Shown here in pieces: positions 20,610 to 30,082 of a stretch of 64,000 nucleotides of DNA. Origin of the DNA: Symsagittifera roscoffensis (Eukaryota; Xenacoelomorpha; Acoela; Convolutidae); NCBI RefSeq assembly GCF_963678635.1, contig NC_087065.1, forward strand, positions 56,572,397 to 56,636,396. The letters are read 5' to 3'. A program made the translations under genes and the position numbers. The notes beneath the pieces are model-generated. The model was not told the DNA's origin. It did no database searches and saw only the letters and a program-made list of their open reading frames with translations. The stretch's first letter is position 1. Each line of letters opens with the position of its first letter.

Positions 20610-23600
20610 TTTGTCTGTGATTGCATAAAAACATCGTCTAAATAGGTGATTGCGTTTTTCTTGAGTATTAGTGGTCGAAAAATTTTGCTCATAAAAGCTG
20701 AAAATGCTGCTGGTCCTATGGATATTCCATAGAATAAGCGGTTGAATTCGTATTGTTGGTTTCCAATAACAAATTGTGTTAAACGTCGTGATTGTTCATC
20801 TAATGGCATTTGATTGTATGCACTATTCATGTCTGCGGTTGTGAAATATTTTCCGTTTATTTTTGTTAAAATAACTTGTATTGGTTCAATAGGCCAATTA
20901 CACTTTGATTCATCTATGAGTGAGTTGAGGTATCTAGCGTCGAGAACGATTTTTAATGATTCTCCTTTGGCTAGAATGATAACAGGGTTGATAAATGTGT
21001 TGCCTTTTGGTTGTTCTTCTTTGTTTACTGGTGATATAATGTTGTATTGTTCTAAAATGTCGAGTAATCTGTTCACTTTATCGTGTAAGTGAATTGGTAC
21101 TTTACTTGCTCTTTGTTTTTTGAAAACTGCGTCTGGTTTTAATGGGAGATGTAGTGATGAGCTGATTTTGCCAACATCAAATTTGGATGTTGCATAGACT
21201 GATGAATATTTAATTAGCTGTTTGGCTAATTTTTCAAATTCGTCTTGTGTTATTTGTGAATGTTGGAAATTAAACATTGTTAAAAATTTCTGTTGATTCT
21301 CTGTGTAGTTTTTTATGTTGAATGTCGGTTTGAAATATGGGGTTTTTGTGAAATAATCCGTATTTCTTTTTTCGTTACTTATTATATTATTTATAGATAA
21401 TTCTTCATTAAGGATTGTGGATTGGCAAATATCTAGTAATTGGAGTATATTATTTACACGATATGCTTTTTCGTGTATTGGTGATATTGTAGCGTTGGTT
21501 TCGCAATAGCCTAAAAGTCCTAAAGGTAATGTTACTTGGTAAGGTGTATTGTTGTATACATGTAAGGAAATAATATCTGAATTCGAGTTTTTCAAATATT
21601 TTATTGATGAGATTGTGATTTTGAAAAATTTATGAATAGGTTTGAATTCAAAATCTGACATATAAAATTTTTCTTTGTTTTGTTTTTTATCATATTGGTG
21701 AACTTGTTTGATTGAAAAATTATAGATGTTTCCTGATAGTGGTTTCAGGTGTTTTCTTTGTTGGTTATATATTGGATAAAATTTTGAAAAGAATGGTGGT
21801 TGTTTATTTAATCTTTGAAAAAATGTTAGGGATGTATCTTTTGCTTTTGTATATTTATCTTTGATTAATATTTTACTATTCAAGATGTTGATTGTTGGTA
21901 TATATTTAGAGATAAATGGTATTCCAATGATATTGTGTTTAATATCAGTGATATGGAATATTTGTTTAAATGGTTTGGTTAAAATTTTGTTTTGCTCCAT
22001 TGTTCTTGTGGGGAGAAGAAATAATTGAATTTTTCCGTAGTTTATTAATGTTGATCCTTGTGCTGTTGCTAGTTTGCTGGAGGTTTCGAGAGGTGTTAGC
22101 TTTGGGTGTAAGGTTTTTATTTCATTCCATGTGGGAATGTTTATTATATTTGATTCTGCTCCTGAATCAATTAGAAAATCAATTTCAAGATCTGGTGGTT
22201 GAAATTCTTTGCTTCTTGGACTTTCTAAAAGAAATGGTATTGTCCAAATTTTTTCTTTGGGTTGTTCTTTTTGTATGTTTTGATAGATGTGATTTGTATT
22301 CAAGCATTTTGTTTTGTCATTTTCATTGGGTTGATTTGTAGTGTTAATTTCATTAGTTTTTTGCGTCGTCGGTGTGGAATGGATGGGTTCAATATAATAA
22401 TCGTGAAGGAGTTCTGATTGATTCTCATATATGTGTGATGAAAAAGGTTGTTCATATATAACAGGTTCATAGTCATTTTCGACTTTTATCATATTGATGG
22501 AGAGAGTGTTTTCTGCATCGCTTTCTGAATCTGATGATCCACAGTTTATTTGATTGAGTTGTAACGTATCAGTTACTGTGTCATCAATACCTGGAGGGTC
22601 TGATGTTGTTTCTGGATTAGATTGTACTTGAAGAATTTTGTTTATAGATGTAGAAAAGATTCCAAAAAATCCTGCAAATAGTATGCGTGCTACACTTGCT
22701 TGTCTATTGACTTGTGTGTGTATAGCACATGTGTTATAGATTCCTTTTAAGAGTGAAAAAAGAAATCCAATAAAGTTAAACATTGCGTATAAAATAGTCA
22801 GTTTTTCTAAGATGTAGTAGGGCCATCCTAGAAAATCAAGAATTTCATTCTTGAGTGTAACAAAGCTAAAAATATTGATAGGTGATATATCTTGGGGACG
22901 GTATTTTTCACCGTTTAGATATATATAATCTTTAATGTCTTTAAAATATCCGCTATAGTCTTGCGTATAGATGTCAGCAAATCCTGCGGTTTCGGCAAGT
23001 TTGCGTAAGTTTTGGTCAATTGATTGTCTTTGTATTGTGTCCATTTGTGTTAATAATTCTTGGAATTGTTGTGTTCTAATGTGGTGTTGAATATCTGATT
23101 TTGAGTATATTCCTATTGATTGTAAGTCTATATTTGGGTTTCGGGCGATAGCGCGAATGCTTTCTGGTGAAAATTTTTTGAGTGATTGCATTAATGTGGG
23201 ATATGGGGTGAGAAGGTAATATTTATCTTCATCAGGGTTTAGCTGTACTACGTTGTGGCTATTTTCTGATCCACATGGAACTGCGGTATCCCAGAAATAG
23301 GTTCTTCGTGAAAGTGTGTCAACGAAATGTACTTTATTCTTATAAAAGATAGGGATTCTTTTATAGCATCGTTTATCTTCAAAAACGTATAGTGGTGATA
23401 CTTTTTTACTACAAGTATAAAACCATAAGATGTTTCCTTCATAGTCTAAAAAATTTGATCTATTTCCTGATAGTAAATATCCTGCGTAGGGTATTTTTAA
23501 TACTGCTAGTGCAAGTGATTGTAATATTTGTGTTCTTTCTAATTCGCATAGTTGGTATAGTGTTTCTAATTCGGAGAGTGACATTTCTTGAAAAATTCGG

Positions 23601-24922
23601 CTAATCGTGTAGTCTAGTTTCATATCTAAGTGAATATCATAGTGGATATTACCAAAATATGTACTATTCATTAGTGATAGTTCTTGTAAACGTGTGCTTT
23701 GAGCGTCTTGGGGTTTTAGATGTCCACCAGGTTGACCTGTATTCTTTTGAAAATTAACTGGTATGTATGATGTTCCTTCATTTAGAGGATGACTTGTGGC
23801 GTATGGGTCGACTTTTATTTTTCCAGTGGTCATGTCGAATCCATTTTCGTATTCAACTAATATTTCAGAGTATTGTGTTTTGTGAAGTGGGTTTCTGTAT
23901 TTACATGCAAGTTCTGTTTCTTGATATATTTGAAAACGTGTTAATTTATTTTCTATATTATGGATGTTTCTAAAATTAGAACTTATTTTTCGTAATGGAT
24001 TTACTTGTTCATATGGTATTGATTGTATAAAATATTTTTCGTGAAATTTTATCATACGAGCGTGTATTTTTGCTACTTGAAATGTTGTACATGTGTCTTC
24101 GGGGAACCAAACAATTGTTGCTTGTGTTCTTGTTGTAGGGTCGCAATAACCTTGGTCGTTTTTACAAGGTAATCTAATTCCTTGATAGATCATTGTGTTG
24201 TCTGATAAATCTCGTGTGAGTTGAATTTTTTCGAGTTGTATTTTCCAATCGAAAAACATTATTTCTTGGTATCCTTTATTTTTTGTGTCTGCTTTGCAGT
24301 TTGATGGGTCATTTATACCAATTTGTGGTATCCAGTGTTTATCGTGTATATCATAAGTTAATCGTCCGTGTGCGCCGTTATATGGGTATTTTTCATCTAG
24401 TTTTATATGTCCTTGATATCTTTCAAGTTCTGCTTGATGTACAGAATCTGAAAAAACTTGGAAATATACTAACTTTCTATCTGTGTTTTTATTTTTTGTG
24501 ATGTTTAGTCGGAGTAACTCGTTTTTACAATCTTCGGGATTGAGATGTAAAAGTCGTTCTATATTACTCTGGTAGAATGATTCGTGGTCAAGTCGGTTTT
24601 TGTTTCCGTTTGAGACTTGTGAACAATGTACTTTCTTTTCAGAAAATGTTGCTGTGAATTTATATCCTATAACTGTAGTTGCTCGGGCTTTTGAATAAAG
24701 TGTTGCTATTACATTCGTAGTTTCTATGGCTTGGGGTTCTGTTTCGCATTGTGATACTTGATTTATTGCATATTTGTGTAGTGTTTTTTGTTCGTTTTCT
24801 TCACAATCGTAATGTGTTACTAATAAATCTTGGGGTCCTGTGCGGGGAGAAGGGTTTATGTTTTGATTTGAGGTTATCAGAAAAAGGAGTTGGAGAAAAA
24901 TTAAAATTTTTAGAATATACAT
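20588..24922 (-). CDS. Env-Gag/protease/RT fusion ORF created by the tandem duplication (1,444 residues)
   Basis: Residues 1 to about 763 are the envelope-like protein: signal peptide, Cys-rich ectodomain and membrane-proximal hydrophobic segments (FIGFLFSLL, ILFAGFFGIF), without the stop seen in the downstream copy. At the duplication junction (about 22,632) the frame passes without a stop into the C-terminal end of gag, then aspartic protease (FLIDSGAESN) and reverse transcriptase ending in the intact catalytic motif AITYLDDVFMQ. The frame closes shortly after, where RT is frameshifted. The gag N-terminus and zinc knuckle are missing from this copy. The fused protein is a product of rearrangement. 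Whether it is made is unknown; as translated, it would place protease and RT behind a membrane anchor. Confidence 0.85.
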   Translation of the reverse strand: MYILKILIFLQLLFLITSNQNINPSPRTGPQDLLVTHYDCEENEQKTLHKYAINQVSQCETEPQAIETTNVIATLYSKARATTVIGYKFTATFSEKKVHCSQVSNGNKNRLDHESFYQSNIERLLHLNPEDCKNELLRLNITKNKNTDRKLVYFQVFSDSVHQAELERYQGHIKLDEKYPYNGAHGRLTYDIHDKHWIPQIGINDPSNCKADTKNKGYQEIMFFDWKIQLEKIQLTRDLSDNTMIYQGIRLPCKNDQGYCDPTTRTQATIVWFPEDTCTTFQVAKIHARMIKFHEKYFIQSIPYEQVNPLRKISSNFRNIHNIENKLTRFQIYQETELACKYRNPLHKTQYSEILVEYENGFDMTTGKIKVDPYATSHPLNEGTSYIPVNFQKNTGQPGGHLKPQDAQSTRLQELSLMNSTYFGNIHYDIHLDMKLDYTISRIFQEMSLSELETLYQLCELERTQILQSLALAVLKIPYAGYLLSGNRSNFLDYEGNILWFYTCSKKVSPLYVFEDKRCYKRIPIFYKNKVHFVDTLSRRTYFWDTAVPCGSENSHNVVQLNPDEDKYYLLTPYPTLMQSLKKFSPESIRAIARNPNIDLQSIGIYSKSDIQHHIRTQQFQELLTQMDTIQRQSIDQNLRKLAETAGFADIYTQDYSGYFKDIKDYIYLNGEKYRPQDISPINIFSFVTLKNEILDFLGWPYYILEKLTILYAMFNFIGFLFSLLKGIYNTCAIHTQVNRQASVARILFAGFFGIFSTSINKILQVQSNPETTSDPPGIDDTVTDTLQLNQINCGSSDSESDAENTLSINMIKVENDYEPVIYEQPFSSHIYENQSELLHDYYIEPIHSTPTTQKTNEINTTNQPNENDKTKCLNTNHIYQNIQKEQPKEKIWTIPFLLESPRSKEFQPPDLEIDFLIDSGAESNIINIPTWNEIKTLHPKLTPLETSSKLATAQGSTLINYGKIQLFLLPTRTMEQNKILTKPFKQIFHITDIKHNIIGIPFISKYIPTINILNSKILIKDKYTKAKDTSLTFFQRLNKQPPFFSKFYPIYNQQRKHLKPLSGNIYNFSIKQVHQYDKKQNKEKFYMSDFEFKPIHKFFKITISSIKYLKNSNSDIISLHVYNNTPYQVTLPLGLLGYCETNATISPIHEKAYRVNNILQLLDICQSTILNEELSINNIISNEKRNTDYFTKTPYFKPTFNIKNYTENQQKFLTMFNFQHSQITQDEFEKLAKQLIKYSSVYATSKFDVGKISSSLHLPLKPDAVFKKQRASKVPIHLHDKVNRLLDILEQYNIISPVNKEEQPKGNTFINPVIILAKGESLKIVLDARYLNSLIDESKCNWPIEPIQVILTKINGKYFTTADMNSAYNQMPLDEQSRRLTQFVIGNQQYEFNRLFYGISIGPAAFSAFMSKIFRPLILKKNAITYLDDVFMQSQTKWKCSMF

Positions 24923-26043
24923 GTGTATGACAATCCTGAGTATGGGTTATAAAATGTGATGTAACCAATCGTCTTTTTGGTATATCTGTCGTATTTGTAT
25001 ATTACTTCAGTTGTTATAAATGGTGGTGGTAGGAATTGAGCTGTTATATTTGGTGGATTTAATGGATAGGGATGTTGAGTAATGTTGTTTAATTTAACCG
25101 TGATTTCAAATTTTAATTGTAAACTGTTTTGTTGGAGTATTTGGATATTGTGATCACGGATATCGTCGTGAATGTCTTGTCGGTATTGTAATCTATTAAG
25201 TGCCCAGTTGTGAAGGCGATTATTTTCTAGATGTTGTCCAAATAATGGTGGAGGGGCTGTAAATGTATTCCAATCTAGTCTTAAAGGGATATTTGTTGAT
25301 GATTGTTCTCGATATCTGGCGTCGAGATTATTTGGAAAATTTAAGTTAAAAGGTGGTGGTGAAATCTGGCTTATTGATGGTGTTGATGGTAGTGATAATG
25401 TTTCTGGTAGTGATGAGGATGTTGTTGTATCCGTAGAAATATCTATTGGGTCATTGACTAAATTTAGTTCACCTTGTGTAAATGAATGTGTTGTCCAATA
25501 TGGTAGTCGTGATGCCTGGTTTGGGGGGTTAAAGGGATTTTCACGTATTTGTTCAGATGTTGGTGTTGAACCTAAATAATCTGATGGTAGGCTTGAGGTG
25601 CTACGTTGTGAAAGAAGCGTAGGGGTTTCTGGTAATATACCAATGGGGTTTTCTGGAGTGTTTTGTGATGGGGATTGAGGTATATCAAAATGAACTCGGG
25701 GAGTTTGAAAATTTCTGTTTCGTCGAGGATGTATAATTTGTCTATTTATTTCGACTGTATTTTGGTTTTGACTAGGATTTCTTATTCTACTTAACTCTTG
25801 TGGTAGTGTTGGGTATAAGTTATATGTTGGTTCGCTTAGAGGTGCTTGTCGTTGAACTGGTTCTAGTGGTTCTGATAAGCGAGCGTGTCGTTCTTCAAAA
25901 GTATATGGGTTATCTTGAAAAGAAATTCGTGTAGATGTTTGGGGGTTTTGGGTAGTTGAAAGTGGTGTGGGGTTTTCTTGGGATGATGTCGGTGAAGACT
26001 GACTTTGTGACTGTTGGGTAGCAATTTTTGATAGCTTTTTGGT
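24910..26043 (-). CDS. Methionine-less open frame upstream of env (upstream unit)
   Basis: This is the counterpart of 16,616-15,462, with 377 codons and no ATG. It begins after a TAG at 26,046-26,044 that is TCG in the other unit, so the overlap with the 62-codon ORF is lost here. The env ATG at 24,922 overlaps its terminal TAA by 13 nt. The body is Pro/Ser/Thr-rich, including EERHARLSEPLEPVQRQAP and HPRRNRNFQTPRVHF. No homology is recognised. Confidence 0.6.
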   Translation of the reverse strand, partial: TKKLSKIATQQSQSQSSPTSSQENPTPLSTTQNPQTSTRISFQDNPYTFEERHARLSEPLEPVQRQAPLSEPTYNLYPTLPQELSRIRNPSQNQNTVEINRQIIHPRRNRNFQTPRVHFDIPQSPSQNTPENPIGILPETPTLLSQRSTSSLPSDYLGSTPTSEQIRENPFNPPNQASRLPYWTTHSFTQGELNLVNDPIDISTDTTTSSSLPETLSLPSTPSISQISPPPFNLNFPNNLDARYREQSSTNIPLRLDWNTFTAPPPLFGQHLENNRLHNWALNRLQYRQDIHDDIRDHNIQILQQNSLQLKFEITVKLNNITQHPYPLNPPNITAQFLPPPFITTEVIYKYDRYTKKTIGYITFYNPYSGLSYTCIF

Positions 26044-26051
26044 CTATTCTT

Positions 26052-26240
26052 TTAGTGAAAAAGTTTATGTTTATTATAGTATTCTTCTAAAAAAAGAATT
26101 AGGAGGATTGTTGCTAGAGCGAATGTGATGATTGCTTTCTTTATACATTTGCATATGGTCAAAATGAGGGATGATAGAAATGTTATGAAAATTACAAATA
26201 GTAGAAAAATATCAGTTCTACTGAAAATAGTTCGTATCAT
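26052..26240 (-). CDS. Small membrane protein ORF, 62 residues (upstream unit)
   Basis: Identical in residues to 16,792-16,604, with two hydrophobic segments around CKCIKK. Its ATG overlaps the stop of the 76-codon ORF as ATGA (26,240-26,237), suggesting coupled translation. Confidence 0.5.
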   Translation of the reverse strand: MIRTIFSRTDIFLLFVIFITFLSSLILTICKCIKKAIITFALATILLILFLEEYYNKHKLFH

Positions 26241-26467
26241 TTAGACAAGTTGTATAAATCGTACCTGTGGATATAATCAAGGGTTTTTGAAAGTTGGAGA
26301 AATAGTTCGAATATAGTGTAGAAAATTAAAAAAATATTACAAAAAATGATTAAGATTATTAGAAAAGATTCAAGGATATCAAAAAGAAATATTATGAAAG
26401 TTTTAAGTATCGTAAAAAATTGTTTGAGGTTTGTGATAATTTTAGTGACTGTTTGATAGAAGAGCAT
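26237..26467 (-). CDS. Hydrophobic 76-residue ORF (upstream unit only intact)
   Basis: Most of the length is hydrophobic (FFTILKTFIIFLFDIL, FLIILIIFCNIFLIFY), so this is a likely membrane protein. Its ATG directly follows the TAA of a short frame upstream, and its stop overlaps the next ATG. The copy in the downstream unit is broken by one base. AT-rich DNA easily gives such hydrophobic frames, so confidence is limited. Confidence 0.35.
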   Translation of the reverse strand: MLFYQTVTKIITNLKQFFTILKTFIIFLFDILESFLIILIIFCNIFLIFYTIFELFLQLSKTLDYIHRYDLYNLSK

Positions 26468-27060
26468 TTAAGAAATGACTTCGTGATCGAATATTTTTTG
26501 TTGTTTGGGGCAATTTTCAAGTGTGGTCGGATTATTTATTAGTTTTTTGACAAGTGGGTTGAGTTTTGTAAAAAATTGTTGGGGGCAATTTTTATGGTGA
26601 TCGGGAGGTCTTCTTTGTCTTTATTTTCATTTGTCAAATGATCTGGGGTATTTTTGAGACTTTTATACTTTAGGCTAATTAAAATGGTCGTTCTTTTACT
26701 TTAGGCTAATTTAACATATTTGTTTGGGGGGTATTTGAGGTCTGAGTTGGGGAAATATTGTTGATCTTTGGTTTATCAGATAAGGGAGGGTTATGATATT
26801 ATGGTGATATTTATTTTAGTTGTCAAGTTGGAGTGGTTTGCTTATTTTTGACCTGGAGGTCGTAAAGTTATAGTTATAGATATGCCTGGAGTTTAATATT
26901 TTTCGTCTAGTTGGTTTGTGTTAGAGTTATAGAAGGTGACGGATTGGATGAATCCTATTGGCTAATTTTGAACTAGAATCGCTGCGTGTTTGTCAGCATG
27001 TTATTTTGAAAAATGAAAGTGTAAAATGTTTCAGAGGTGCAAAGATTATTAAATGTAGAA
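26468..27060 (-). other. pol-to-env spacer (upstream unit)
   Basis: 593 bp with no long frame. It holds the same direct repeats as the other unit: CTTTAGGCTAATT twice and GGGGCAATTTT twice. This is where a splice acceptor for subgenomic env mRNA might lie, but I cannot place one with confidence. Confidence 0.4.
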
Positions 27061-27663
27061 TTAAAGTTGTTTTTGAAATTCAACTTTCTTTAATATTTTA
27101 GATTGTGGGATGAATAATTTATAATTTTTACGTGGTTGGTTTCTAAGTCGTGAAGACTCTCTATGTTCTGATTTGTCGATTTGTTCTTGGGGTATTATTT
27201 GTTCTGTCAATTTTCTATTTTTTCTTTCTTTTTGAGATGTATTTTGATCTAGATTTTTTGTATTGTTTTTTGTGGTGGTTGATTTTGTATTTTGGTTTTT
27301 GAGGTGAAAATTTTTTTGTTCCTTTGTTGTATTTTCCGTATGTGGGTCATTTTGATTAACTTGTAAACCTGTAAAAGAATATAATTGAGTTAGTTCGCGG
27401 AGTGCGTATTCTTTTGGATAATAAGGTAATAGGTTATTTCGGTGTTGAACGATTTCTTTTTTGTCTGAGTCGGTGATTTTATATGTGACATCAGTGGGTT
27501 TTGCAATTATTTGGTATGGTCCTTTACGAAGGGGTTGTAACTTTTTTGAAATTCCTTTTTGAGTATTAAAATTGGGTATTAATACAAATGTTCCAATTTT
27601 TAAATCGGAGGCTGGTGTAAAGCGTGAATTTATTTGTTCATTAATATTTTGCCTTTGTAACAA
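27061..27663 (-). CDS. Integrase C-terminal region with GPY/F motif (upstream unit)
   Basis: Same content as 18,214-17,612, with the RKGPYQIIAKP motif and a basic tail. It is out of frame with the integrase core by one base at the same seven-A run, so the lesion is shared between units. Confidence 0.8.
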   Translation of the reverse strand: MLQRQNINEQINSRFTPASDLKIGTFVLIPNFNTQKGISKKLQPLRKGPYQIIAKPTDVTYKITDSDKKEIVQHRNNLLPYYPKEYALRELTQLYSFTGLQVNQNDPHTENTTKEQKNFHLKNQNTKSTTTKNNTKNLDQNTSQKERKNRKLTEQIIPQEQIDKSEHRESSRLRNQPRKNYKLFIPQSKILKKVEFQKQL

Positions 27664-27688
27664 CTTTTTTGTTACTTTTTGGTAAATT

Positions 27689-29653
27689 TCATTGTGTTTT
27701 TTTATCTCTGTTTAAAATCCATTCGGTGTGTGTACCGGAGGTTAATTTAAGAATTTGTGGGTGATGAAAATGATCTTCATCGTGTGTATGTAAAGGTAGG
27801 TTATAACAGATTGAGTCTTTATTTGGTTGACAATAACCTTGTGCGTTTTTATGAGAGTTTGCTGTAAACATTATTGGTTTGCGTGGCTTTTGGTTAAAAA
27901 CCATTTCATATGGTGACATTCCTAAAGTTGTCGTGATTTGTGAATTATATGCTAAGGGAAATTGTTTTACATCTGCTGACCATTCGGTATATCTTGTATC
28001 ATTGCCATTGATGATACATCTGAGATATTCTTGTAATGAACGGTTCATACCTTCGACTAAGCCGTTTGTCCAAGGTGCGTGAGATGTACGTGGTTTGTGT
28101 TTAATGTTATATAAATGACATAGTGTGATGATTTCATTATTTATGAATTCTGTACCGTTGTCTGTAACTAAAATTTCTGGTAGTCCGAATTTTGCTATCC
28201 AGTGTTCATAAAGCGTTGTGTAAGCATAATAAGCGTTACAATGTGGTACTGGGTTAAGTGCTACATAATGTGTAAATGCGTCAACAATTACCATAATGTA
28301 GGAGTTTCCTTCGGATGAGGGTGAAATTGGTCCTTTAGTATCAAATGAGATACGATGGTTAAAGTACAAACTTTTTCCTTTAAAATCTTGTTTTTGTGCT
28401 ATTTGTTTTTGATTTGGATAAGGTTTATTTAGTTGACATACTATACTATCATTGCATAGTACTTTTATCCAAATTGGTGCATTTGGGAAATAAAAGTTTT
28501 GTATAAAATTTGAATATGTTTTCTCTGATCCAGAGTGTCCTTTAATATTTTGTGTATGTGAAATATTAAAAGCTATGAGAATCATACTTAGAGGGAGACA
28601 GGGAACTGTAGATTCATTTAATTTGTATTCTAGAAGGTCTGTGTTTTCGTTAATTGTTGTATTATTGAATTTTCGAAAATATCGGAGGAGTGTTTTATTT
28701 CCTAAAATAGTTGTATCTGCCTTGACGGGTTTAGTTTTATATTTGTGCCATGATTTTAGTTGTCTAATTACTGGGTCAAGATTTTGGTATTGTTTCAATG
28801 TTGAAATTGTAATTGTTTCTGTTGGGGGGAGAAAAATGTTTTCTATTTCTAATTTAGATAAGGGTATTGTATCAAGTGGGTCATGGAGGTCAAAAACTTG
28901 ATTTATTGTGTATTTTGAATCGTTTGTTTGTGGTCCTGATAAGTTTATTTTATCAGTTAAATTTTCTTTTTCAATTAGTGGAAAATGGTTTTTCTTAGAC
29001 GGTTGTTGCTTTATTCTTTTTTGTTGGGTGTTATTTTTTATCCATTGTGAATATGGGATTGGTTTAAAAGTTGATGTTCCAAGTAGATCAACTTCATAGT
29101 GATTATTTTGACAATCTAAATAAAGTGGGAAGTGTTGTAGATTGTTTATCTGTGATTGTTCAACGTCAGTTTTTACTGCATATTTGCATTCTAGTCGGGG
29201 TGATGTTTCGTTTTTTGCAAGGTAGAATTTTATATTTTTGGGTATTTCAACTGTGGTTTTACGTGTAAGTAATTCAGGTGGTGTATTTCGACTTAATGTG
29301 TCTGGTAATGCAAGATTTTTTCCTGCGGTCCAAACTATTTGTAAGTTTGGGAATTTCATTAAAATTAATTGAAATCTATAAACTCGGTGATTTGGATTAG
29401 ATTTTTGTGTAAAGAGAAAAATGATTGGTTTGTGATCTGTGAATAGAACTGTTGGATGTTTTGATCCAAGTATCAGAAATTCATATTCTGTAAGTGTATA
29501 GATTATGGCTGTACATTCTCTCATTAGGGTTGAGAGTCGTAGCTCTGCTTGAGTGAATAATCGAGAATTTGCTGATATGAGGTTCATTTTATTTGTACCA
29601 TTATGTGATTGTAATAATGCTGCGCCGATGCCAAAGTTCGAAGCATCGCACAT
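27689..29653 (-). CDS. RNase H and integrase part of pol (upstream unit)
   Basis: 654 codons with RNase H (CDASNFGIGAALLQ, RECTAIIYTL, FTDHKPIIFLF) and integrase (SFDTKGP, VTDNGTEF, NGLVEGMNR) residues all present. It is preceded in frame by a TAA at 29,752-29,750, so it is not linked to RT in one unbroken frame. The first Met at 29,653 falls inside RNase H and cannot be a natural start. Confidence 0.85.
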   Translation of the reverse strand: MCDASNFGIGAALLQSHNGTNKMNLISANSRLFTQAELRLSTLMRECTAIIYTLTEYEFLILGSKHPTVLFTDHKPIIFLFTQKSNPNHRVYRFQLILMKFPNLQIVWTAGKNLALPDTLSRNTPPELLTRKTTVEIPKNIKFYLAKNETSPRLECKYAVKTDVEQSQINNLQHFPLYLDCQNNHYEVDLLGTSTFKPIPYSQWIKNNTQQKRIKQQPSKKNHFPLIEKENLTDKINLSGPQTNDSKYTINQVFDLHDPLDTIPLSKLEIENIFLPPTETITISTLKQYQNLDPVIRQLKSWHKYKTKPVKADTTILGNKTLLRYFRKFNNTTINENTDLLEYKLNESTVPCLPLSMILIAFNISHTQNIKGHSGSEKTYSNFIQNFYFPNAPIWIKVLCNDSIVCQLNKPYPNQKQIAQKQDFKGKSLYFNHRISFDTKGPISPSSEGNSYIMVIVDAFTHYVALNPVPHCNAYYAYTTLYEHWIAKFGLPEILVTDNGTEFINNEIITLCHLYNIKHKPRTSHAPWTNGLVEGMNRSLQEYLRCIINGNDTRYTEWSADVKQFPLAYNSQITTTLGMSPYEMVFNQKPRKPIMFTANSHKNAQGYCQPNKDSICYNLPLHTHDEDHFHHPQILKLTSGTHTEWILNRDKKTQ

Positions 29654-29749
29654 TGCATAAAATGGTTGATTTGAGTCTGGAATTGTGTTTGAAATTTGTT
29701 CAGTTAGAAGTTTTTTAATTTCTTCAAATCGTGCTTGATGTTCTGTATT

Positions 29750-30082
29750 TTATTCAAAATTATTTTGTTGTCTAAGTATGTTATAGAATGAACGTAGATA
29801 TAATTGCATTTTATAAACATATTTGCTTAAAAAGTTTAACATTCCAAGGAATTCTTGGATTTTCTTTTTATTTGTTGGTGGTTGGAGTTTTTGAATAGCG
29901 TCTATACGTGATTTCAATGGAGTGATTGTTTTTCTTTCTATATTATGTCCTAAGAATTTTACTCTTGTCAAAAAGAAGTGTGATTTATCGGGGGCGGCCT
30001 TCAGATTTTCGTTCTGAAGTATTTGGTGATATTGTTCTAAACATTGAACATTTCCATTTTGTCTGTGATTGCATAAAAACAT
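29750..30082 (-). CDS. RT C-terminal segment, out of frame (upstream unit)
   Basis: 110 codons covering the thumb/connection region (LKAAPDKSHFFLTRVKFLGH, IQEFLGMLNFLSKYVYK). In addition to the frameshift shared with the other unit, this copy has lost one more base of a T run near 30,040 (three against four), which changes the start of the open segment. It ends at the shared TAA. Confidence 0.75.
   Translation of the reverse strand: MFLCNHRQNGNVQCLEQYHQILQNENLKAAPDKSHFFLTRVKFLGHNIERKTITPLKSRIDAIQKLQPPTNKKKIQEFLGMLNFLSKYVYKMQLYLRSFYNILRQQNNFE

Larger units (their letters stand above)
13185..22631 (-). repeat. Downstream unit of the 9.45-kb internal tandem duplication
   Basis: It matches 22,632-32,079 at an offset of 9,447-9,448 bp with sparse substitutions and single-base indels. 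In element order it runs from near the end of gag through protease, RT, RNase H, integrase, small ORFs and most of env. Its left boundary in window coordinates lies in env, where the sequence continues uniquely into the env tail. Confidence 0.92.

Noticed and set aside
22620-22645. Two separate adjacent or nested insertions instead of one duplicated element
   Set aside because: No LTR, PBS or target duplication lies at the 22.63-kb junction, and only one LTR pair with one TTTA duplication bounds the whole.
27660-27720. Programmed frameshifting at the seven-A run before the integrase C-terminus
   Set aside because: The frame change does not fit a standard -1 slippery heptamer and the site is inside integrase, where frameshifting is not expected; an A-run length change is simpler.
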